A stretch of DNA of 27,839 nucleotides, from assembly GCA_036526135.1 (NCBI GenBank), contig DATCZA010000075.1, positions 1 through 27,839 of the forward strand, written 5' to 3'. The DNA is from UBA2965 sp036526135. GTDB lineage: Bacteria > Pseudomonadota > Gammaproteobacteria > Pseudomonadales > Azotimanducaceae. The notes beneath the pieces are model-generated. The model had not been told where the DNA came from and did not search any database. It saw nothing but the letters and a program-made list of their open reading frames with translations. Position 1 is the stretch's first letter. Each line of letters begins with the position of its first letter. Both the position numbers and the translations under genes were made by a program. Below, piece after piece: positions 6,498-14,162 of the stretch.

Positions 6498-7889
6498 TCA
6501 GACCCCGGCGAGCTTCTTCGCCGCCGCGCAGAAGGCGGCTACCGCTTCCTCGAGATCCGTGCGCCGCTGCTCACCCAGGCTTTCACTGAAGCAGAACGAC
6601 AACCGCAGCTGGTCGAAGCCGGCATCGGGGTCGCGGCGCCGGGCATCCTCCGGGTAGAAGTCGTACATCGGGATCACCACCACCCCATGGTCGGCCACCA
6701 TCGCGTTGACGAAGGCATCGTCCGTGCGGATTCCCGGGCCGAGAAACGTGAAAACAGTGAAGAAGCCCGCCTTGGGGTCGGTCCAGTGAAACAGATCCCG
6801 ATGCCCGCCGAGCTCCCGTTCCAGGCCGTCGAGCATGATCGACCGGTTCTCGCGATACACGGCGAGCTTCGTCTCCGCCACCGGCCACAACGACCGCCGC
6901 TCGCTGAAGTCGTCGTCGTGCAGCAGCGCTTCGAAGCCCAGCAGGGCGGCCGGGTTCTGAAACAGCATGTCGGCGCTGGCTTCAGTCAGCGCAAATTCGG
7001 TCAGCGAAGCCGTCCGCCCGCCGGCAATGGCAAGCTCGGCTTCCGAGTAGAGAAAGCCTACGCGCGGCCCGGGAAAGCCGATCTTGGATCCGGTGAAGAG
7101 GTGGATCGTGCAGCGCGGGTCCATGGCGAGGAAGGGCCGGGGGCGGTTCGCGGCCGGCGCAAAGTTGATGTAGACGTAAGGAGCGTCCTCGAGAATGAGG
7201 ATGCCCTCCTCCCTGACGACCCGGAGAATGGCTTCCCGCCGTGCCTGGCTGAACGAGAACCCTGCCGGGTTGTGCCCGTCCGGCACCGTGTAGTAGAACG
7301 GCACGAAGCGGCCGTCGGCCCGCGCGGCGCGGATCTGATCACGGAGAACGTCCGGCAGCGGGCCTTCGTCATCCATGGGCACGCTGTAGATGGCGGCGTG
7401 CTGACACAGCGTTGCACGGGCGTTGAATCCGGCGTAGGTCGGGGCGTCGGTGATGTAAGCCAGCGGCACGCCCGGGCGCTCGAACATGGAGCAGGCGAGA
7501 TTGATGCCGCCGGTCGCCCCCACCGTCGGTATGAGGCGCCCGGGATCCATCGTGACTCCCCAGTCCCGGCCGTAAACGCGGGCAAACGCCGCCCGCGTGC
7601 CGGCCGGGCCCAGCGTATCCGTGTAGGAGAACGACTCCCGCAGGTACTCGGGCAGGGCTCGAGGGTCGTTGAGGCCTTCCCGCTCTTCGAGGTGGGCGAA
7701 GTAGGCTTCCCGATGGGCAATGAACGACCGGGGATCGGTCACTTCAGGATGGGGATACCCCGCTCCCAGGTGGTGGATCTTCAACCCCTTCTCCTGAGCG
7801 AGCCTGCGCAGGCCGGGCAAAGAGGCAGACATGCGACGGGTGACGGAAACGGGCTGCAGGCGGAGCTGCTCGGCGAGAAGGTCGGCCAT
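6498..7889 (-). CDS. PLP-dependent aminotransferase, class I/II fold
   Basis: A 463-residue fold-type I aminotransferase of the LysN/MocR-domain-like group. PLP-site residues are visible: the TGG loop at 126-128, Asn207 in DGHNPAG, Asp235 and Tyr238 in EDAPYVY, Lys269 (TGSKIGFPGPRVG, the Schiff-base lysine) and Arg276. A C-terminal LRLSFCFSE supplies the substrate-carboxylate arginine. Family members transfer amino groups from aromatic, branched or 2-aminoadipate-type amino acids; the substrate cannot be told here. The ATG at 7889 is preceded by GAGG, which lies in the arm of a hairpin at 7891-7916. It is last in a minus-strand run, 60 bases after rsgA. Confidence 0.9.
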   Translation of the reverse strand: MADLLAEQLRLQPVSVTRRMSASLPGLRRLAQEKGLKIHHLGAGYPHPEVTDPRSFIAHREAYFAHLEEREGLNDPRALPEYLRESFSYTDTLGPAGTRAAFARVYGRDWGVTMDPGRLIPTVGATGGINLACSMFERPGVPLAYITDAPTYAGFNARATLCQHAAIYSVPMDDEGPLPDVLRDQIRAARADGRFVPFYYTVPDGHNPAGFSFSQARREAILRVVREEGILILEDAPYVYINFAPAANRPRPFLAMDPRCTIHLFTGSKIGFPGPRVGFLYSEAELAIAGGRTASLTEFALTEASADMLFQNPAALLGFEALLHDDDFSERRSLWPVAETKLAVYRENRSIMLDGLERELGGHRDLFHWTDPKAGFFTVFTFLGPGIRTDDAFVNAMVADHGVVVIPMYDFYPEDARRRDPDAGFDQLRLSFCFSESLGEQRRTDLEEAVAAFCAAAKKLAGV

Positions 7890-7890
7890 G

Positions 7891-7916
7891 ACGCGCCTCG
7901 GGCGGAAGAGGCGCGT
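7891..7916 (-). promoter_or_regulatory. Hairpin sequestering the aminotransferase ribosome site
   Basis: ACGCGCCTC and GAGGCGCGT form a perfect 9-bp stem around an 8-base loop. On the mRNA the 3' arm contains the GAGG ribosome site and ends one base before the ATG at 7889. Folding would hide the start, so translation may be conditional. It could also serve as the 3' structure of the rsgA message. Confidence 0.45.
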
Positions 7917-7949
7917 ACTTTAAGGCATCTCCGGCTCCCGAGGTAGGCG

Positions 7950-9011
7950 TCAGCTGCGGCGCTTGGGAGATGCGTCCTGGACCCGCCGGTGCAGCTTGTC
8001 CGTCGCTCGGGAGCGGGCGTGACGTTCGGCAATGGTTTCCGCGTTCACGGCTTCTTCCCGGCTGAGCTTGCGGTAACTCTCCAGCCGCTCCTCGGTAAGC
8101 TCCCCGGCCTCGAGGGCCGCCTTGACCGCGCAGCCGGGTTCCGAGTCGTGCGCGCAGTCGGCAAAGCGGCACTGGTGCGCGAGCGCTTCCACGTCCTCGA
8201 ACATCTGACGCACGCCGAGTTCCGCATCCGCCATGCCGAGCTCCCGCATACCCGGGCTGTCCAGCATCAGCCCGCCGCCGGGCACCGGGTGCAGCGAGCG
8301 GTGCGAGGTGGTGTGCCTGCCCTTCCCGTCGTCTTCCCGGATCTGCGCCGTGCGCTGCACCTGAGCCTCGGAGAGGGTGTTGACCAGCGTGGATTTACCC
8401 ACACCCGACGAGCCGAGCAGCGCCACCGTGCGGCCGGTCGCCAACCAGGACGCAAGGGGAGCGAGCTGTGCCCGGTCGCGAGCGTCCAGAGCCACCACCT
8501 CGAGGCCCGGGACGATCCGTCGGGCCCCATCCACGTAGCGCTCCAGATCGTCGCATAGATCCGCCTTGGTGAGCACCACCACGGGCTCGATGCCCGACTC
8601 GTATGCCAGCGCCAGGTAACGCTCGAGGCGGCGCGGATTGAAATCCTGATTGCACGAGGTGACCAGGAACAGCGTATCGACGTTGGCCGCGATGAGCTGC
8701 ACCGCACCCGTGCGGCCCGGGCTCAATCGCTTGAGGAGGCTTCTGCGTTCGAGCAGCCTCACCACGCTGTCGCGCTGCTCAGAAACCAGCACCCAGTCGC
8801 CCACCGTGGGCCGGTCCTGGGGATCGAGCTGAAACCAGCGCCCGCCCAGGGGCATGGAAAGCTCACCCTCCTCGGCCATCACCGTGATGTGAGTCCGCTG
8901 CACGCCGAAAACCCGGGCGGGGATGAGCCGGTCTGCCTCCTCGGGAGACAGCTGCTCGGCGAAGAACGGTGTCCAGCCGAGCTCGGGGAGAGTGGGCCTG
9001 GCGCCGTTCAC
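7950..9011 (-). CDS. rsgA: Small ribosomal subunit biogenesis GTPase RsgA
   Basis: 353 residues with the circularly permuted GTPase order that defines RsgA (YjeQ). An N-terminal OB-fold (about 30-90, with PTVGDWVLV) comes first, then the G4 motif TKAD (148-151), the P-loop GSSGVGKST (200-208) and the G3 motif DSPGMREL (251-258). A C-terminal zinc knuckle with Cys281, Cys286, His288 and Cys294 follows. RsgA acts late in 30S subunit maturation and hydrolyses GTP on the ribosome. A basic tail ends the protein. The start is GTG, six bases after the stop of the metallopeptidase gene, with a weak ribosome site, so translational coupling is likely. Confidence 0.96.
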   Translation of the reverse strand: MNGARPTLPELGWTPFFAEQLSPEEADRLIPARVFGVQRTHITVMAEEGELSMPLGGRWFQLDPQDRPTVGDWVLVSEQRDSVVRLLERRSLLKRLSPGRTGAVQLIAANVDTLFLVTSCNQDFNPRRLERYLALAYESGIEPVVVLTKADLCDDLERYVDGARRIVPGLEVVALDARDRAQLAPLASWLATGRTVALLGSSGVGKSTLVNTLSEAQVQRTAQIREDDGKGRHTTSHRSLHPVPGGGLMLDSPGMRELGMADAELGVRQMFEDVEALAHQCRFADCAHDSEPGCAVKAALEAGELTEERLESYRKLSREEAVNAETIAERHARSRATDKLHRRVQDASPKRRS

Positions 9012-9017
9012 GAGAGA

Positions 9018-9773
9018 TCAGTCATGGAGCAGCACCGGCAGGAAGCGGTCCAGGGCGGCGCGGCGGCGCTCCCAGTCGGGCATGTGCCGCTCCATCAACG
9101 CGTAAAAGCGCCGTCCGTGATCGTGATGCTCGAGATGGCACAGCTCGTGAAGAATCACGTAGTCGACGAGAGACACGGGGGCCTTGACCAGATGGGTGTT
9201 GAGCGAGATCTTGCCCCGCGCGCTGCAGCTGCCCCACTGGCTGCGCATGAAGGTGTGCCGCCAGCGCGGCGTCGTTCCGTTGAGCCAAGGAAGTTCCGAC
9301 CACCCCGCCAGCCGTTCGGCGAAGACCCGATCGCCCTGTGCCGAGTACCAGTCGCACACGGCGGTTTTGACCCCGTCCGGCGACTGCTCGGGCGTCGTCA
9401 CCTGCAGGGTACCGAACGCCACGTCGGCAAACAGCGGCAGCTGGGAATGGGCAGGCGCGCTGAGCTCCACCCGCACCTCCCCCCCGGCGCGAACCTCGAG
9501 CCGGTACGCCTGGCCGAGATAGTGGACGAGCTCGCCGGCAACATAGTTGAGCGCGCGGACTTCGTGAACCGCGTCGCGCGCCTTGTCGAGCCTGACGCGC
9601 AGCCAGCGATGATGCTCGGCGACCACCTCCCGGACTTCGTTCTCGCCGACGTTGGGGGGCGCGTCCATGATCACGAATCCGCTGGGGTCGAAAGCCATGC
9701 CGATACGGGTGCGACGCCGGGAGTTGCGGCGCAGCTCCACCTCGATGCCGTCGATTTCCAGCCGAATCGTCAA
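9018..9773 (-). CDS. YgjP-like M48-type zinc metallopeptidase
   Basis: 251 residues of the YgjP/DUF45 family. The zinc site is His209-Glu210-x2-His213 (ILHELCHLEH) with a third ligand at His219 in HHDHGRRFY. The family block WGSCSARGKISLN lies about 30 residues earlier. The N-terminal TIRLEIDGIEVELRRN is the typical start of the family. I place the start at a TTG whose TTGA overlaps the TGA stop of the upstream acetyltransferase by 4 bp, with GGGA in front. The longer open frame to 9896 would only run into that gene. Related E. coli YgjP is a predicted protease of unclear substrate. Confidence 0.88.
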   Translation of the reverse strand: MTIRLEIDGIEVELRRNSRRRTRIGMAFDPSGFVIMDAPPNVGENEVREVVAEHHRWLRVRLDKARDAVHEVRALNYVAGELVHYLGQAYRLEVRAGGEVRVELSAPAHSQLPLFADVAFGTLQVTTPEQSPDGVKTAVCDWYSAQGDRVFAERLAGWSELPWLNGTTPRWRHTFMRSQWGSCSARGKISLNTHLVKAPVSLVDYVILHELCHLEHHDHGRRFYALMERHMPDWERRRAALDRFLPVLLHD

Positions 9774-10990
9774 AAGTCCCAGGTCGTTCTGGCCGGCGGC
9801 AGGCAGAGAGCCTCGTCCAGCCGGCCGAGCAGCTCGGTCGGGCCCGTCAGCTCGTCGCTCAGAGCAAGAGCCGAAGCGCCGACCACCCCGAGCCACAATC
9901 TCGTAAACGCACCGACGCCCGCATGCAGCACCGGCAGCCCGGCCTCGAAGCCCGATCGGGCAGAGGAGTCGGCGCCCACGTGCACCACGTACTCACCCGC
10001 CACGCCCGACCAGGCTTCTCCTGCCAGGATCTCGCTCAAGGGGTCGGTGAGCACGAGGTTGAAGTCGACCTCGTCGCCCGGCCAGTGCCGAACCGCCACG
10101 CAGGCCTCAACGTCCAGCACCCGCGCCTGCCAGAACGCAATGGACCGGTGCTGGTTGGCATGGGCGGAAGCCCTGGTGTTGCGGCGCGCGCGAAATGGCC
10201 GATCCAGGAGATCCTGCAGCTGCACTTCAGGTGGCTCCAGCAGGACGATGGAGGACACCTGATCACCGAGGGAGCGCATCAGCGCCAGAAGCTCCATGAG
10301 CTGCTCGGCGTCGCGGTAGGCCAGGAAGTGTATGCGATAGGGTCCGTGCTCGCCGCGGGGTTCGCCCCAGAAGAAGTGGGTGAGATCGGATCCGTCGAAG
10401 TACCCGAGGCCGAACCCGTCTTCCGAGAAGCCGAGCTCCGCCTTGATCAGATACGAAGGGCGCAGCACGCAGCCGCCGTGGCCGCGAAGCCTCTTCGCCA
10501 GGGAGGCATGAATGTCGCGCCAGTTGCCTCGATCGAGCCGGCTCGGGGGTCGAAACGGCACGTCTACCGTCAGGGTCGCCGGGTCGAACGTAAACTCGTG
10601 CTCGTAGCTGCCCGTGCCGAACCCGAGCTGGTCGTAAAAGCCCTGCTCGAACATGCCGAGCGCCGCGATCTCGGCACCATCGTCCGCTCCGCGGGCCAGC
10701 TGGCGCGCCGTGAGCTCGCGGGCAAACCCCTGCTTGCGCGCGACCCGGCTGGTAGTCACGGCGGTCACCGCGCACAGCTCGAGCTGCTCGTCGACGTACT
10801 GCAAGGCGCCGGGGGAAACATGCACCGCGCACTCCGCCGTATCGTCGATGGTGGCGGTGAGGCAGTCGCCCGCGGCGAGGAAGTCCTTGAGATAAGCAGC
10901 CTGACGCGAATTTTCCAGCCACCCGCACTCGAACCAGATGCGCTCGATGGCTTTGAGGTCCCGGTCTTCGTCGTAGCTGCGGATCGTCAT
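9770..10990 (-). CDS. Eis-like GNAT N-acetyltransferase with SCP2-type tail
   Basis: 406 residues with the Eis architecture. An N-terminal GNAT domain (IRSYDEDRDLKAIERIW; acetyl-CoA loop region TTSRVARKQGFARELTARQL; FYDQLGFGTGSYEHEF at about 120-135) is followed by a second divergent GNAT-like domain. A C-terminal sterol-carrier-like domain follows (VRHWPGDEVDFNLVLTDPL... to the C-terminal WDF). Eis proteins acetylate amines on aminoglycosides or other polyamines as hexamers; the substrate here is unknown. The ATG at 10990 is preferred to a GTG at 10996. The gene overlaps the metallopeptidase by 4 bp and lies 34 bases after the esterase. Confidence 0.82.
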   Translation of the reverse strand: MTIRSYDEDRDLKAIERIWFECGWLENSRQAAYLKDFLAAGDCLTATIDDTAECAVHVSPGALQYVDEQLELCAVTAVTTSRVARKQGFARELTARQLARGADDGAEIAALGMFEQGFYDQLGFGTGSYEHEFTFDPATLTVDVPFRPPSRLDRGNWRDIHASLAKRLRGHGGCVLRPSYLIKAELGFSEDGFGLGYFDGSDLTHFFWGEPRGEHGPYRIHFLAYRDAEQLMELLALMRSLGDQVSSIVLLEPPEVQLQDLLDRPFRARRNTRASAHANQHRSIAFWQARVLDVEACVAVRHWPGDEVDFNLVLTDPLSEILAGEAWSGVAGEYVVHVGADSSARSGFEAGLPVLHAGVGAFTRLWLGVVGASALALSDELTGPTELLGRLDEALCLPPARTTWDF

Positions 10991-11024
10991 AGGCACGCAG
11001 GGCGCGGAAAACCCGGATTATGCG

Positions 11025-11981
11025 TCAGGAGCCGTCGGCCGCGCCACGCGACACCCCCAGCCCGTCCGCCAGGGCGCGCAGATAGCTTCCGTGCAGCCGC
11101 TGACAGACCCGCGCCTGGGGCGCGAAGTTTTCAGCCACATGGTACATGCCGGGAAACACGGCCAGCTCCGTGGCCACCCCGTGCTCGTGGAGCCGGCGGG
11201 CATAGTCGATGCACTCGTCCCGGAACAGATCTTCCGCGCCAACGGATACGTACGCCTCAGGGAGACCGGAGAGGTCGGTTGCGCGGCTGGGAGCCGCATA
11301 GGGTGAGGCGTCCAGCCCGGGCGTGCCGTCCAGGTACATCTCCCAGGCGTTCAGCGACGTCTGCCTGGACCAGGTCGGGTGGTTGACGATCCGGCCCGAG
11401 GCGGTGTCGTGGAGGTTGTCGAGCATGGGGGAAAGCAGAAGCTGAAAGGCGACCGCCGGCCCTCCCCGGTCGCGATTGAGCAGGGCAAGCCCCGCCGTCA
11501 GCCCCGCCCCTGCGCTGAGCCCGGCAATGGAAAGGCGCTCGGCGTCCACACCGAGCGCGCCGGCGTTCCCGGCCAGCCAGCACAACGCAGCGTAGGCATC
11601 TTCAACCGCCGCCGGGAAAGGATGCTCCGGCGCCAGACGGTAATCTACGGATACCGCCGTGCACCCGAGCGATTCGGCAACGAGGCGTGCCCGGTCGTCG
11701 TCCACCGCTCCCAGGATGTAGCCGCCGCCGTGGAGCCACAGAACCCCCGGGCCGCCCTCGGCAACGGGAGACCGGTAGATCAGGAGCCGCAGGTCGCCGC
11801 CTGGCCCGGCGATGATCTGCTCGGTGACTTCCACGTCCGTCTCCACGTCGGGAGCGGGAGCGGCCGCCAGCACAGCGCGGGTAGCGTGCAGAGTCTCACG
11901 CGTGATCAGATCGAGCTCCGCGGGCAGAAAATCCAGCGCAGGCCGGAGTTCGGGATCAATATTCGAGTAATCGAGTTCCAT
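11025..11981 (-). CDS. Alpha/beta hydrolase, hormone-sensitive-lipase family esterase
   Basis: 318 residues with the HSL (family IV) esterase signatures. These are the oxyanion motif HGGG at 84-87, VDYRLAPEHPFPAAVED at 112-128, and the nucleophile elbow GLSAG with Ser156. The elbow is GLSAG rather than the usual GDSAG. The acid is probably the Asp in GAEDLFRDE and the base the His in PGMYHV. The expected role is hydrolysis of a carboxylic ester; the substrate is unknown. The ATG follows GGAG, 8 bases upstream. It sits between the NUDIX and acetyltransferase genes on the same strand. Confidence 0.92.
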   Translation of the reverse strand: MELDYSNIDPELRPALDFLPAELDLITRETLHATRAVLAAAPAPDVETDVEVTEQIIAGPGGDLRLLIYRSPVAEGGPGVLWLHGGGYILGAVDDDRARLVAESLGCTAVSVDYRLAPEHPFPAAVEDAYAALCWLAGNAGALGVDAERLSIAGLSAGAGLTAGLALLNRDRGGPAVAFQLLLSPMLDNLHDTASGRIVNHPTWSRQTSLNAWEMYLDGTPGLDASPYAAPSRATDLSGLPEAYVSVGAEDLFRDECIDYARRLHEHGVATELAVFPGMYHVAENFAPQARVCQRLHGSYLRALADGLGVSRGAADGS

Positions 11982-12071
11982 GTGTTTCTCCAGCTCGCTT
12001 AGTGCTCGCGACGGTCATGAACCCGCAGATCCCGACTGCCATATCTTACCTACGCTCAGTTGATCAAGGCC

Positions 12072-12824
12072 TCACCGCTCGCTCGGCGGCAGCACCGGCC
12101 GCCGCGTCGGGAAATCGGCCCTGCGCGCGGCGGCAGCGAGCACATCCGCCTTGGACCGGTGTCCGGCCAGTCCTTCCAGCTGCAGCTTGGTCACGCCCAT
12201 CAGGCCGAACTCCTCCACGGCGTGGCGCGCCAGCGCTTCGCCCGGCGAGATCCAGATACTATCCACGGTTTCCTTGTCGTCGTGCCGACCGGTCTGCCCC
12301 GGCGGCGCCTCGGCGATGAAGAAGCGCGTATCGAAACGTCGCGGCCGGCCAAGCGGCGTCACGAACCGGCTGTGGAAATGAATGCGGTCCACTGCCAGCC
12401 GCAGGCCTTCCTGCCGGCAGATGGTTTCCAGGCTGACCTGACCGGCATGCAGCGGGCCCCGATAGCTCTGGAAGCGCTCTTCAACCGCATCGTCGTCGTA
12501 GGCCAGCAGCTCGCCCGCCCGGTCGTACGCCAGGAGCAGGCCGGCCTCCTCGAAGCTCTCGCGGATACCGGCGATCCAGTACCCGCGCCATTCCGCACCC
12601 AGCGCCCGCTGCTGCGCCTGCTGCACGTCGCTGGGCCCCACGCGATGCTCGTCGTAGCGGTGCAGGTGATCGTCGCCGTCGACCCGCCCGCCGGGAAAGA
12701 CGAACATCCCGCCGGCAAAAGCGGCACCGCTGGTGCGCTTGAGCATCAGGATCTCGAACCCGTCCGCCGCATCGCGCACGAGGATCACCGTTGCCGCCGG
12801 ACGTATTGGCTGCACCTGACTCAT
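12072..12824 (-). CDS. NUDIX hydrolase, NUDT19-like (probable acyl-CoA/CoA diphosphatase)
   Basis: 250 residues with a Nudix fold. The Nudix box is split as in NUDT19/NUDT7-type enzymes: GGMFVFPGGRVD (38-49), an insertion of about 35 residues, then IRESFEEAGLLL (87-98). The Glu residues of REsFEEAG bind the catalytic metal. Such enzymes cleave CoA or acyl-CoA to 4'-phosphopantetheine (or its acyl form) and adenosine bisphosphate. That assignment follows from the inserted box and is not proven. The ATG follows a strong GGGAGG. It is first gene of the minus-strand run and divergent from the LLM gene at 12919, leaving a 94-bp promoter region. Confidence 0.88.
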   Translation of the reverse strand: MSQVQPIRPAATVILVRDAADGFEILMLKRTSGAAFAGGMFVFPGGRVDGDDHLHRYDEHRVGPSDVQQAQQRALGAEWRGYWIAGIRESFEEAGLLLAYDRAGELLAYDDDAVEERFQSYRGPLHAGQVSLETICRQEGLRLAVDRIHFHSRFVTPLGRPRRFDTRFFIAEAPPGQTGRHDDKETVDSIWISPGEALARHAVEEFGLMGVTKLQLEGLAGHRSKADVLAAAARRADFPTRRPVLPPSER

Positions 12825-12861
12825 CAGGCCTCCCGATCGAAACGCGGCAGGCTATCCGGTT

Positions 12862-12890
12862 TTTACCCGGACCGCCACAGGCGGTATCTT
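12862..12890 (+). promoter_or_regulatory. Candidate sigma70-type promoter with dyad, for the LLM gene
   Basis: TTTACC at 12862-12867 and TATCTT at 12885-12890 are 17 bases apart, each with 4 of 6 consensus matches. The start codon is 29 bases downstream of the -10 element. The spacer holds a perfect dyad CCGCC-ACA-GGCGG (12872-12884), placed where a repressor could block the promoter. Confidence 0.35.
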
Positions 12891-12918
12891 TGCCCGCCTG
12901 ACCATCCGGGGATTTCAC

Positions 12919-13833
12919 ATGAAGCTGAGCGTCGAGTTTCCAAGCGTCGCCTATCGGGAAGGCCCGGAGGGCATCATCCGGCTGGCGAAAGCCATCGAGG
13001 ACATCGGCTACGACCAGCTGGACATGTTCGACCACGTGGTGATGGGCTACCCCACCGAAACGCGCGCAGCACCCATCTACCCACCGCAGATGCCGATCAT
13101 GGAGGCTCTCATGGTGCTCGCCTACGCGGCGGCCGTGACCACCAGGATCGGGCTCGGCACCGAGGTGCTCGTGCTGCCACAGCGCCAGCCCGTGCTGGTG
13201 GCCAAGCAGATCAGCACCCTGGACACGCTCTCCGGCGGCCGGGTGCGGCTGGGCGTGGGCGTGGGCTGGCAGGCTTCCGAGTACGACGCCCTCGAGGAGA
13301 GCTTCGCCAATCGCGGCCGGCGCATGGACGAGGCCATCCGCCTTCTGCGCGCCTACTGGTCCGAGGAAAAGGTGGAGTTCGCCGGCGAGTACTACACCTC
13401 CCACGCCATGGCCATGGAGCCCAAGCCGCCCCAGGGCGGCCAGCTGCCGATCTGGATCGGCGGGCTGGCACCTGCGGCGCTGCGCAGGGTGGGAGAACTC
13501 GGAGACGGCTGGCTGGCCACCGCGTTCACGGACCCGGATCGCGCCAGAGCCGCCGTGGCGACCATCCATCGCCACGCCGAGGACGCCGGACGTGACCCCG
13601 CCGCCATCGGCCTTCAGCAGATGCTCGACGTGCCCCCCCGCGACGACTCGGGCAAGGGCTTTTACGCAGACCTGGATCAGGTGGAGGCCAGAGCCCTGGC
13701 CGTCAAGGAGATGGGGTTCGAGTGGGGGGCGCTCAACGCCACCGCCATCTTTCAGTCCGGCGCCCGCAGCGTGGACGCGATGATCGACACCCTCGGCGCG
13801 CTGCACGAGCGGCTGCGCGCCGCGACCGCCTGA
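12919..13833 (+). CDS. LLM-class flavin-dependent oxidoreductase (luciferase-like monooxygenase)
   Basis: 304 residues with the bacterial-luciferase-like barrel. Landmarks are IEDIGYDQLDMFDHVV, the strand TTRIGLGTEVLVLPQRQPVLVAKQ, TLSGGRVRLGVGVGW (flavin-phosphate region) and the late block LPIWIGGLAPAALRRVGELGDGWLA. Members use F420 or FMN; which one is not clear here. The ATG is preceded by CGGGGA. It is followed 47 bases later by the symporter pair on the same strand. No direct functional link to that pair is evident. Confidence 0.88.
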   Translation: MKLSVEFPSVAYREGPEGIIRLAKAIEDIGYDQLDMFDHVVMGYPTETRAAPIYPPQMPIMEALMVLAYAAAVTTRIGLGTEVLVLPQRQPVLVAKQISTLDTLSGGRVRLGVGVGWQASEYDALEESFANRGRRMDEAIRLLRAYWSEEKVEFAGEYYTSHAMAMEPKPPQGGQLPIWIGGLAPAALRRVGELGDGWLATAFTDPDRARAAVATIHRHAEDAGRDPAAIGLQQMLDVPPRDDSGKGFYADLDQVEARALAVKEMGFEWGALNATAIFQSGARSVDAMIDTLGALHERLRAATA

Positions 13834-13880
13834 TTATTGCCCGCGCAGGCCTTACAATGGCCCCCCGGGAGGGGTAACCG

Positions 13881-14147
13881 ATGTCATCTCAACGCGACGA
13901 CCATGCCTACTGGCGGGCGAACCTGAAACTCGGGGCGGTGCTGCTCGGGATCTGGTTCGTCGTCTCCTTCGGCTTCGGTATTCTTCTCGTCGAGCCGTTG
14001 AACCGCATCCCCTTGTTTGGCTTCAAGCTCGGGTTCTGGTGGGCCCAGCAGGGCGCGATCTTCGTCTTCGTCATCCTCATCTTCGTCTACAGCCGGCTCA
14101 TGAAGCGCATCGATCGGCGCTACGGCGTCCACGACGACGAAGACTGA
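13881..14147 (+). CDS. DUF4212 small subunit of a sodium/solute symporter
   Basis: 88 residues with the DUF4212 pattern: YWRANLKLGAVLLGIWFVVSFGFGILL, a first membrane helix, then NRIPLFGFKLGFWWAQQGAIFVFVILIFVYSRLM, a second helix, and an acidic tail. The family is always seen next to SSF-type symporters, as here, and is taken as a small subunit. The ATG is preceded by GAGGGG, seven bases upstream. The stop is 15 bases before the GTG of the large subunit. Confidence 0.93.
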   Translation: MSSQRDDHAYWRANLKLGAVLLGIWFVVSFGFGILLVEPLNRIPLFGFKLGFWWAQQGAIFVFVILIFVYSRLMKRIDRRYGVHDDED

Positions 14148-14162
14148 CGGCAGCAGCGGCCA

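Noticed and set aside
9774..9896. Upstream extension of the metallopeptidase to 9896
   Set aside because: It would overlap the acetyltransferase coding region, is Arg/Gly-rich without family similarity, and the family N-terminus starts at the TTG at 9773.
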